DNA of 5,985 bases from an uncultured Odoribacter sp. (GTDB lineage: Bacteria > Bacteroidota > Bacteroidia > Bacteroidales > Marinifilaceae): positions 1 to 5,985 of the forward strand of contig URJC01000162.1 of NCBI GenBank assembly GCA_900548135.1, in the 5' to 3' direction. Every line of letters begins with the position of its first letter. Position 1 is the stretch's first letter. A model generated the notes under the pieces. It was not told where the DNA came from. It ran no database searches and was given only the letters and a program-made list of their open reading frames with translations. A program made the position numbers and the translations under genes. Shown one piece after another: positions 1 to 5,095 of the stretch.

Positions 1-560
1 TAGACTGCTCTTTCATCAGCGAAAAGGGACGCCGCCAGAGTATGGAGTCTGGTAATCTGCCCGTACACAACGACCTCTCGTCCTACAACCGCCCCTACAC
101 TAAGTTTCAGGTGGCTGCTGATGACTATGCAGGTAGTGGACAACAAGTGGGGCGGGATTATAATTATATTCCTGCATACTATTATTGGCAAAACTGGCAT
201 CCATGGAGTTATTATCAGAATATTCAACCGTCTGGTTACCGTGTACCCAATTTGCGTGAACTGCTGATTATGGGAACCCGTTTACCTCAGACTGCATGGA
301 AAACATATAATGGAGGGAGATTTGATGGTAATTACCATGCCTTGTACATGAGCTTTACCACTTTCAGCAGGGGGACTTATACCGCAGGAGGTGGGGATGG
401 TTCTTTCAATGGTGAGCAAGATAAACCGAATAAGACCGGTGGTTTCCGTTTAAATATGAATGATGGTTCCATTGGAGCTACTGGATCTGATTTTTCAACA
501 AATGGAAGTAATATTGGTTCTGACGGCGGCTATGTCCGTGGCGTGAAGGACATACAATAG
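1..560 (+). CDS. C-terminal part of a surface/fimbrial-type protein (partial, 5' end outside window)
   Basis: The frame is open from the window edge (first full codon at 3, no upstream stop), so the ATG at 42 is probably internal; 185 residues are visible before the TAG at 558-560. Visible residues 79-87 read YRVPNLREL and the protein ends GYVRGVKDIQ. From memory, an RVPN(Q/L)REL block followed by a terminal GY(V/I)RC(V/I)(R/K)D strand is typical of the C-terminal domain of Bacteroides surface proteins such as DUF4906/fimbrial tip-like and FISUMP-like proteins. The domain should therefore be extracellular, anchored through an N-terminal signal not seen here. Residues 53-71 are strikingly aromatic (10 Tyr/Trp of 19) and the last 60 residues are Gly/Asn/Ser-rich, consistent with a beta-rich, ligand-binding fold. 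The usual cysteine in the last motif is Gly180. Family assignment is moderate; ligand and role are unknown. A strong hairpin follows 34 bp after the stop. Confidence 0.6.
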   Translation, partial: DCSFISEKGRRQSMESGNLPVHNDLSSYNRPYTKFQVAADDYAGSGQQVGRDYNYIPAYYYWQNWHPWSYYQNIQPSGYRVPNLRELLIMGTRLPQTAWKTYNGGRFDGNYHALYMSFTTFSRGTYTAGGGDGSFNGEQDKPNKTGGFRLNMNDGSIGATGSDFSTNGSNIGSDGGYVRGVKDIQ

Positions 561-593
561 CAGGAATAACCACATTTACAATAAAACAGTAGA

Positions 594-639
594 AGAGGCT
601 GTACCATAGCCCGGATACCGGGATTATGGTGCAGCCTCT
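594..639 (+). terminator. Long hairpin, probable (bidirectional) terminator
   Basis: The arms starting AGAGGCTG and ending CAGCCTCT pair over about 21 bp, with two G-U pairs and a single bulged A at 623, closing on an inner CCGG-ATA-CCGG tip. It begins 34 bp after the stop of the upstream plus-strand gene. The U-tract is weak on the plus side (CCTGTTATTT) and slightly better on the minus side (TACTGTTTTATTG). It could stop both the plus-strand surface gene and minus-strand transcription coming from 838. A structured RNA end is an alternative. Confidence 0.65.
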
Positions 640-674
640 CCCTGTTATTTCCCCCCAAATGCATGGCATTTTCA

Positions 675-690
675 GCCGACAGCTGTCGGC
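675..690. repeat. Perfect 16-bp palindrome
   Basis: GCCGACAGCTGTCGGC is exactly its own reverse complement. As DNA it could be a site for a dimeric protein; as RNA it would form a tight hairpin only by sacrificing central pairs for a loop. A related TTGTCGG occurs at 751-757. No promoter is visible beside it, so an operator role is unproven. Confidence 0.7.
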
Positions 691-714
691 AACCCGTCCC
701 CCCGCGGAAATCCC

Positions 715-756
715 CGTCAACTGCCATTGACGACAAATTCCCCCACGGGATTGTCG
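715..756. repeat. Two adjacent, partly exclusive stem-loops
   Basis: The first stem pairs CGTCAA (715-720) with TTGACG (727-732) around the 6-nt loop CTGCCA. The second pairs CGACAA (731-736) with TTGTCG (751-756), then continues as TCCC (739-742) with GGGA (747-750) around a CCAC loop. They share bases 731-732, so full formation of one shortens the other. The pairing is seen directly; any function is inference. Confidence 0.5.
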
Positions 757-837
757 GATCAACGGCATTCAGTTGGCTCTGCGCTTATTGTTCATTCGCT
801 TTCCGTTTCCTGCCAGCTTCCGTCAGGCAGTATTTTG

Positions 838-1461
838 TCATTTTGTAAAAATGCTATAGGTGTCTAACCTTTCGTCTAATCCAATGATTCCTTTTGGTGC
901 TTCAAATCTCCAGCTATATCCGTATTTCTTATCGAGATAGTCGAAAATTATTTGATTTCTTTTTACTATGTGGGAATAACCTAAAATTGTTATTCGCTGT
1001 GATTTATCTTGTAGACTTTCTTTTGTGTACCACGATGCCCTAAGTCTGTATTTATCCCAAAAATTGTCTTTCAGAATATTGTCTTTTTCTTTTTTTGAAA
1101 GGATTAGGCTTAATTGTGGTGTATGAATACTAAGGTCTGGCAATATAATTTTTAGATCTGTATTGTTATTAATGAGAATTACGGTATCTACACGCTCAAG
1201 CCCAATACAGGAGAAGGTTAGATGATATTTCCCTTTTTGTAGGCTATCTATTTTGAAGTACCCCTCTGTATCTGCCAGCCAACCACATTCCGGCATTTCT
1301 TTAATTTGAATGTAAGTACCTGCGCTTAAGGGGGATTTTGTTGTTTGATCAGGAACTATATATTCTTCTACAAATGTTCTTCCCGTTATGGAAAAATAGT
1401 TGTTTTGCGCAAATATACATATAGGGAAATATATGAAACTCAATAGAATAATTATTTTCAT
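838..1461 (-). CDS. Secreted carboxypeptidase-regulatory-like domain protein, C-terminal half unassigned
   Basis: A 207-residue protein using the ATG at 1459-1461; an in-frame TTG 24 nt upstream is possible but would put charged residue Glu6 ahead of the signal peptide. Residues 1-19 are a signal peptide (MKIIILLSF, cleavage likely near FAQ). Residues about 24-107 resemble a CarboxypepD_reg-like beta-sandwich: ITGRTF, then an insertion, then the DTEGYFKIDSLQKGKYHLTF block and a VDTVILI strand. In Bacteroidetes such domains usually sit at the front of TonB-dependent receptors; here the domain stands alone, so a periplasmic or surface accessory role is more likely. Residues 120-207 (Lys-rich start, then RASWYTKE, IIFDYLDKKYGYSWRFE and GIIGLDERLDTYSI) match nothing I can name. 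It lies downstream of the DUF4377 lipoprotein gene in the same direction, but a strong hairpin lies between them. It is AT-rich. Domain call moderate; function unknown. Confidence 0.72.
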   Translation of the reverse strand: MKIIILLSFIYFPICIFAQNNYFSITGRTFVEEYIVPDQTTKSPLSAGTYIQIKEMPECGWLADTEGYFKIDSLQKGKYHLTFSCIGLERVDTVILINNNTDLKIILPDLSIHTPQLSLILSKKEKDNILKDNFWDKYRLRASWYTKESLQDKSQRITILGYSHIVKRNQIIFDYLDKKYGYSWRFEAPKGIIGLDERLDTYSIFTK

Positions 1462-1491
1462 GGATAATTCAATTATGATGTACAAATGTCA

Positions 1492-1524
1492 AAAGCCCCC
1501 AGCGGAAATTCCGCCGGAGACTTT
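1492..1524 (-). terminator. Rho-independent-type terminator after the DUF4377 gene
   Basis: On the minus strand AAAGTCTCCGGCGGA pairs with TCCGCTGGGGGCTTT, about 15 bp including G-U pairs, with a very small loop, followed by TTTTGACATTTG. It begins 3 nt after the TAA of the lipoprotein gene and ends 30 bp before the start of the next minus-strand gene. Expression of that downstream gene thus needs read-through or a promoter squeezed into this spot. Confidence 0.7.
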
Positions 1525-1527
1525 CTA

Positions 1528-2412
1528 TTATTGAATAGAAATGGCATACGAAACCACAACTGCTTTTACTCCAGCTTTTGGGTATTTAGTTTTGTAAAGT
1601 TCTGTAAGGTCTTTATAAAGATAGGCCATATTAAACGTTTGGTCGCTTCTTGATTTAACAACATAGCCCAGAAACACATCAAATGAGGGATAATTTGTTT
1701 CATTACCATATTCATCTAAAAACGTCCATTCCATGAAACCTACTATATTTCCTTTGGGCGGAAGCAGGCGGTAAGAATCCGGAAACTCTTCGGAGGTTTT
1801 ATTCATGCTTTTGATAAAGGCGGGACCGAATATATTGTTGTCGTCTTTTACGGCAATCCATTTCATTAGGTTGTCACTGCCTCTGTATAACAGATAATGA
1901 TAATCCAATGGTATGATCGGATTGGTTTTCAGATCTTCTTCAATCAGTGCCTTATTATCCGCTTCCACAGTATACCTGTATCCGGGTATGAACTTATCCT
2001 TGTAATACCATTCAGGAATGAAGTGTGAAGGTACACCCTCTGAATCCTTTTTATCTTTGGATATTATTTTAAGCAGCCTGTATTCCGTCCATGCAGGTTG
2101 CCCCATGCGATGATCCAGATAACTTGTTTCGCCGATTTTTATCTTATATTCATATCCTTTTTCAAACTCAAATCCATCAATGAATCCTAAATTTTCCCAT
2201 TCCCGGGCATTTTCTTTCTTTACAGCATATACATCGGATAGGTAATTGAATCCTTCTGACCAGCAAATACCGGGTATCTTCTTCGGGGCAATGGTCAGAA
2301 CATATTCCTTGTAGCCTGTCACTTTTCTGCCCTCTTCTTCTTCATTATCGCAGCTTGTAAAGCTGAATATACAAAGGAATAATATCAGGATTTCTAATTC
2401 TTTAGTTTTCAT
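1528..2412 (-). CDS. DUF4377 domain lipoprotein, likely surface-exposed
   Basis: A 294-residue lipoprotein starting at the ATG 2410-2412; the frame extends two codons further to a TTG, which is less likely. Residues 1-20 are a lipoprotein signal with a hydrophobic core and lipobox SFTSC (Cys21). The residues after the cysteine, DNEEEE, resemble the acidic lipoprotein export signal reported for Bacteroidetes, which sends lipoproteins to the outer face of the outer membrane. Residues about 35-125 match DUF4377: YVLTIA strand, a Cys50-containing turn, AREWENLGFIDGFEFEKGYEYKIKI, and a closing YRLLKIISK strand. Residues 130-294 (WYYKDKFIPGYRYTVEADN through KAVVVSYAISIQ) form a second domain I cannot name. 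The function of DUF4377 is unknown. A Bacteroides-type promoter lies about 75 bp upstream, and a terminator follows directly. Family call fairly firm; surface location inferred. Confidence 0.8.
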   Translation of the reverse strand: MKTKELEILILFLCIFSFTSCDNEEEEGRKVTGYKEYVLTIAPKKIPGICWSEGFNYLSDVYAVKKENAREWENLGFIDGFEFEKGYEYKIKIGETSYLDHRMGQPAWTEYRLLKIISKDKKDSEGVPSHFIPEWYYKDKFIPGYRYTVEADNKALIEEDLKTNPIIPLDYHYLLYRGSDNLMKWIAVKDDNNIFGPAFIKSMNKTSEEFPDSYRLLPPKGNIVGFMEWTFLDEYGNETNYPSFDVFLGYVVKSRSDQTFNMAYLYKDLTELYKTKYPKAGVKAVVVSYAISIQ

Positions 2413-2486
2413 ATTCAATAGATTTTTATTATAAATTATTTACACAGCATACTGTATGTGGCATAATTTCCCTATTTTTTCTGGGA

Positions 2487-2513
2487 CAAATATACAAAAA
2501 GCTTCATTCACAA
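2487..2513 (-). promoter_or_regulatory. Candidate Bacteroides-type promoter for the DUF4377 lipoprotein gene
   Basis: The minus strand carries TATATTTG (plus 2487-2494), an exact match to the Bacteroides -7 consensus TAnnTTTG. A TTG lies upstream (plus 2511-2513) with a 16-bp gap, somewhat shorter than the usual 19-21 bp to the -33 element. The predicted leader to the ATG at 2412 would be roughly 70 nt and contains the short palindrome CATAC-T-GTATG (2448-2458). Confidence 0.5.
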
Positions 2514-2552
2514 TGGATTATGAACGATACTTTATTTTTTTCAGGTTGTGGC

Positions 2553-2577
2553 ATATTATCTGTATCAGATATAATAT
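2553..2577. repeat. Imperfect inverted repeat in the divergent intergenic region
   Basis: ATATTATCTG (2553-2562) and CAGATATAATAT (2566-2577) are complementary over 10 bp if a 2-nt AT insertion in the right arm is skipped; the core TATCTG-TAT-CAGATA is perfect. It lies between the divergent lipoprotein and thioesterase genes, about 40 bp upstream of the minus-strand promoter candidate. An operator is possible, but AT-rich DNA often gives such repeats by chance. Confidence 0.35.
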
Positions 2578-2596
2578 TGCGATTTTGTATGCGATT
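2578..2596. repeat. Direct repeat TGCGATT, 12-bp period
   Basis: TGCGATT occurs at 2578-2584 and again at 2590-2596, 50-68 bp upstream of the thioesterase ATG. The roughly one-helical-turn spacing would suit a protein binding one DNA face, but the repeat is short and this is inference. Confidence 0.3.
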
Positions 2597-2645
2597 ATAT
2601 TCTAAAAAATGTATTATTTTTACCATTTCATAAGTAAAATGGAGT

Positions 2646-3128
2646 ATGGAAAAACGCGAAATGTATAATGCTTATGCGGACTTGGAAGGATACAATTGTT
2701 TTGGTTGTTCTCCTACAAATCCGTATGGTTTGAAATGTAGGTTTGTAGATGAAGGAGAATATATCACTTGCCATTGGCAACCTTCTGTGAATTATCAGGG
2801 ATTCTTTCATGTGTTGCATGGAGGAATACAGGCAACTTTGATAGACGAAATTGCTAGTTGGGCCATTTTTTCACATGAAAAAACGGCTGGGGTGACAACA
2901 GAAATTCAGGTCAAATACCGGAAGCCTGTCCGGACAGACCAAGGGGAAATTTGGCTGAGAGCTAAGGTTACAGAGGTGAGAAAACGTTTGGTGACGGCAC
3001 ATGTGGAATTGTTTAATGAAAAGAATGAGCTGGCAACAGAAGCTGATGTTACCTACATGGTTTATCCGGAAGAATTTGCACGAAAGAAATTAGATTGGCC
3101 TGGAGCTGAAGCTTTTTATAAATCTTAA
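2646..3128 (+). CDS. PaaI-family hotdog-fold thioesterase
   Basis: A 160-residue cytoplasmic enzyme predicted to hydrolyse an acyl-CoA or similar thioester. The N-terminal NCFGCSPTNPYGLKCRF block (residues 17-33) is the usual entry to PaaI/4HBT-like proteins. Residues 58-60 are the HGG motif before the central helix, which carries LIDEIASWA with candidate catalytic Asp67/Glu68. Strands EIQVKYRKPV (86-95) and VTAHVELFN (116-124) complete the hotdog. Length is normal; members act as dimers or tetramers. The ATG at 2646 keeps the full conserved region; an internal ATG at 2661 would also do so. Cys18, Cys21 and Cys31 are close together, which could bind metal or be incidental. The gene is divergent from the lipoprotein gene and 87 bp ahead of a co-directional phosphatase gene with no terminator between. 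The substrate cannot be told from sequence. Confidence 0.85.
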   Translation: MEKREMYNAYADLEGYNCFGCSPTNPYGLKCRFVDEGEYITCHWQPSVNYQGFFHVLHGGIQATLIDEIASWAIFSHEKTAGVTTEIQVKYRKPVRTDQGEIWLRAKVTEVRKRLVTAHVELFNEKNELATEADVTYMVYPEEFARKKLDWPGAEAFYKS

Positions 3129-3164
3129 ATTTTAATATATGAGCCGTATTGTCATTGGATGTAG

Positions 3165-3189
3165 GGTAAGTTGAGAGAATGGTAAGTTG
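3165..3189. repeat. Short direct repeat GGTAAGTTG, 16-bp period
   Basis: GGTAAGTTG occurs at 3165-3173 and 3181-3189 in the 87-bp gap before the phosphatase gene. It may be a remnant of local duplication or a binding site; the rest of the gap shows no hairpin or clear promoter. Confidence 0.35.
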
Positions 3190-3215
3190 GGAATTTGGAT
3201 TGCAAAATAGTGAAT

Positions 3216-3845
3216 ATGAAATATAAAAATGTAGTGTGGGACTGGAATGGAACTCTGTTGGATGATGTAGAGACTGGAGTGAATACCCTGAATGACATGC
3301 TGGGAAGAAGAGGGTTGCATCAGCTTTCAGTTGAGGAATACAAAGACATGTTTGGGTTTCCTGTGATAGATTTCTATCATAAGTTGGGGTTTGATATGGA
3401 AAAAGAATCTATGCATATATTGTCTCTGGATTTTGTGGCAACTTATGATAAGTTTGCAAGTAAAATTGCTTTGAATGCAAATGTTCGTGAGGTGCTTGGA
3501 GAGCTTCAGCGGGCAGGTAAAAGTCAGTATATTCTTTCAGCACTTCGGGAAGATTTGCTGCATCAAATGCTTTATGCTTTTGGTATTGATTCCCGTTTTG
3601 ATCAGGCTTGTGGCTCTGATAATATTTATGCTTTGGGTAAAATTGACCGTGGAAGAAGAATGCTGGCAGCTTATGGAATTCGGTCTGAGGAAACTGTAAT
3701 GGTTGGGGATACCATTCATGATGCTGAAGTTGCTGATGCTTTGGGTTTTGATTGTATCTTGTTTGCAGGAGGCCATAACAGTGAGTGGCGTTTGCGGGAA
3801 AAAGCACCTGTTATTCACGGAATAAAAGAATTATTGGAAATATAA
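3216..3845 (+). CDS. HAD-superfamily hydrolase, phosphoglycolate-phosphatase-like
   Basis: A 209-residue cytoplasmic phosphatase starting at the ATG 3216; an in-frame TTG at 3195 adds seven residues without conserved content. HAD motif I is VVWDWNGTLLDD with nucleophile Asp9; a helical cap (about 18-80) follows, as in subclass I enzymes. Motif II is ILSAL with Ser108, motif III is Lys142 in ALGKIDRG, and motif IV is VGDTIHDAEVA with Asp165 and Asp169. The position two after the nucleophile, normally the Asp acid/base, is Asn11. This DWNGT form may be a recurring HAD variant, so the protein need not be dead, but it may change rate or substrate. Length and layout fit phosphoglycolate phosphatase or beta-phosphoglucomutase-like members; the substrate is not assignable. 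It probably shares a transcript with the thioesterase and ends at the terminator 3847-3876. Confidence 0.85.
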   Translation: MKYKNVVWDWNGTLLDDVETGVNTLNDMLGRRGLHQLSVEEYKDMFGFPVIDFYHKLGFDMEKESMHILSLDFVATYDKFASKIALNANVREVLGELQRAGKSQYILSALREDLLHQMLYAFGIDSRFDQACGSDNIYALGKIDRGRRMLAAYGIRSEETVMVGDTIHDAEVADALGFDCILFAGGHNSEWRLREKAPVIHGIKELLEI

Positions 3846-3846
3846 A

Positions 3847-3876
3847 AATGATCCGGAAATAGATTCCCGGATCATT
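3847..3876. terminator. Bidirectional terminator between convergent genes
   Basis: AATGATCCGG (3847-3856) pairs perfectly over 10 bp with CCGGATCATT (3867-3876), with a 10-nt loop. The minus-strand exit reads TTTTTATATTT, a good U-tract for ending the RND-TolC operon; the plus-strand exit is weaker (CAAATTGTGATTTT). It begins 2 nt after the phosphatase stop and lies 27 bp after the TolC stop. Confidence 0.8.
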
Positions 3877-3902
3877 CAAATTGTGATTTTAAGTATTTCT
3901 GG

Positions 3903-5084
3903 CTATAATTTATATTGTAATAGTTGTGCCACTAAATTGTGGTATTCTTTTTCTACTTCCAGAAAATTTTGAATACTGTCATACAGGATTGTAATTTCTA
4001 CAAAATAGTCAATCATAGAAATTTGTCCTGTTTCGAGTGCTTTATTTAATAACTCTTCATTACGTTGGGTGGCCAGTGTTTTAGCATACTCTTCTTTGGT
4101 TGTTTGCAGAGACTGGATTTGCAGGTATACTTCGCGCAAAGTGGCTTTGAGAGTCTGTGTGTTATCTTCTACATTTAGGGCTGAATACTCGGCTTGTGCT
4201 TTGGCTTGTTTTACAGTGTTTTTATTTTCCCAAAGCGGAATAGACATTCCAATACGGAAACCATTCATTTTTCCTTCACTTCCACCGTTCCTGCGGTAGC
4301 CGATATCAAATTTAGGCAGAGTGAGGGCCCGGTTGACTTTAATTTCCCGTTGTGCCGATTCTGATTCTCCGATCAGACTTTTTAAGGTGGGATCGGCAGC
4401 CATATAATCTTTTTCCACTTGGTCAAAAGCAGGCAGATTGGAGACGTTGTTAAAGTCTATGGCCTGAAATTCAATGGGTAGTCCTCCATTTAACGCTTGT
4501 AATTGTTCCAGCTGGCTGCGTAAAGTGGCATCATTACGACGGCTGGCATTGAGGGCATTTAGTTTTTCCAATTGGATTTTGTTCAGTTCCAGTCGGTTTG
4601 CATCTCCGGAAGCAAAACGTTGGTTGTACAGGGTTTCCAGACGTTCTGCATTTTTTAAGCGCTTGTCTAGCAAATGTTTTTGTTTTCTTAAGAAAATAAT
4701 TTCCTGGCATACTTGTTGAGCATTTAACAGAATTTGCTGGCGGAGTGCTGCATACTGATAGTCAGAAACAGTGGATTTTAGTTTGGATAGTTTATTTTTA
4801 TTGAAGTAGACTGTCGGAAAGTCGAATGATTGTACAACAGCCAATTCATTGGAATTTCCTCCACTGTTTTTATCTGCCCATAACTGGTTTAATTCAACGG
4901 TAGGATTACTCAGGTAATTTCCCGTACGGGCTTCTGCTTTCTGGCTTTCGTTCAGGTGCTGGCCTGCTTGTAATGCCTTGTTATTGGTTTCAATACTTTT
5001 CAGCACATCGTCTATGCCCGATTGAGCAAAAAGCGGTGTTGTCAAGCTAAAAAGGAGTAAAGTGATATATAACTCTTTTTTCAT
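3903..5084 (-). CDS. TolC/CzcC-family outer-membrane efflux protein
   Basis: A 393-residue outer-membrane factor that would form the trimeric exit duct of a tripartite efflux pump. Residues 1-20 are a signal peptide (MKKELYITLL, cleavage near LFA/QS); there is no lipobox, so it is not a lipoprotein. Two OEP repeats are visible: residues 24-200 with long helices rich in Leu/Gln/Glu (for example RLETLYNQRFASGDANRLEL) and 225-390 with the second beta-hairpin region FDIGYRRNGG and FRIGMSIPLWENKNTVKQA, a hallmark of the CzcC-like group. The repeat ends ALETGQISMIDYFVEI mirror the first repeat's ASGDANRLEL turn. Length is in the low normal range. It overlaps the upstream permease by 4 nt (ATGA), so it is translationally coupled to it and almost certainly works with it. 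A terminator follows the stop. Confidence 0.92.
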   Translation of the reverse strand: MKKELYITLLLFSLTTPLFAQSGIDDVLKSIETNNKALQAGQHLNESQKAEARTGNYLSNPTVELNQLWADKNSGGNSNELAVVQSFDFPTVYFNKNKLSKLKSTVSDYQYAALRQQILLNAQQVCQEIIFLRKQKHLLDKRLKNAERLETLYNQRFASGDANRLELNKIQLEKLNALNASRRNDATLRSQLEQLQALNGGLPIEFQAIDFNNVSNLPAFDQVEKDYMAADPTLKSLIGESESAQREIKVNRALTLPKFDIGYRRNGGSEGKMNGFRIGMSIPLWENKNTVKQAKAQAEYSALNVEDNTQTLKATLREVYLQIQSLQTTKEEYAKTLATQRNEELLNKALETGQISMIDYFVEITILYDSIQNFLEVEKEYHNLVAQLLQYKL

Positions 5085-5095
5085 TTTTTTCTTTT
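5081..5095 (-). promoter_or_regulatory. A-rich translation start of TolC overlapping the RND stop
   Basis: On the minus strand the permease ends AAA AGA AAA AAA TGA, while the TolC ATG uses the last A and the TG of this stop. The A-rich stretch, which codes for the Lys-Arg-Lys-Lys tail, also serves as the A-rich leader that Bacteroidetes favour in place of a Shine-Dalgarno sequence. The overlap points to coupled reinitiation. Confidence 0.6.

Larger units (their letters stand above)
640..837. other. GC-rich, hairpin-dense intergenic spacer without a convincing gene
   Basis: By hand count, 661-720 is about 63% GC and 721-780 about 53%, against about 30% in a sample (901-960) of the neighbouring gene. 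It carries a perfect 16-bp palindrome (675-690), two stem-loops at 715-732 and 731-756, and a weak 5-bp stem (CTGCC at 810-814, GGCAG at 826-830) followed by TATTTTGTCATTTT on the plus strand. Short open frames on both strands have no recognisable domain, signal or family, so I do not call them. The sharp composition change suggests a repeated intergenic element, a structured RNA, or a remnant of transferred DNA; none can be chosen from the sequence alone. Confidence 0.5.

Noticed and set aside
42..44. ATG at 42 as the true start of the first gene
   Set aside because: The frame stays open to the window edge with plausible coding sequence, and the protein lacks any signal peptide from this Met, so it is an internal Met of a truncated gene.
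560..840. Invertible promoter or phase-variation switch beside the surface gene
   Set aside because: The inverted repeats are short local hairpins, not widely spaced matching repeats flanking a promoter, and no recombinase is present.
663..848. 61-residue plus-strand open frame, and overlapping minus-strand frames at 478-768 and 530-736
   Set aside because: No signal, domain or recognisable family, and they cross terminator-like or repeated structure; GC-rich DNA gives open frames easily. Conservation at the protein level would be needed.
1470..1492. Minus-strand promoter TTGACA...TAATTG for the small secreted protein
   Set aside because: It would leave a leader of only a few nucleotides before the ATG and overlaps the terminator tail; the -7 match is poor.
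3139..3174. Short plus-strand peptide MSRIVIGCRVS after the thioesterase
   Set aside because: Only 11 residues with no leader signal; the slight resemblance to a HemC N-terminus is too short to mean anything.
3409..3818. Minus-strand and alternate-frame open frames within the phosphatase gene
   Set aside because: Shadows of a well-supported HAD gene with all catalytic motifs.
4069..4719. Plus-strand open frames inside the TolC gene
   Set aside because: Shadow frames with Ser/Arg/Phe-rich composition opposite a clear TolC-family gene.
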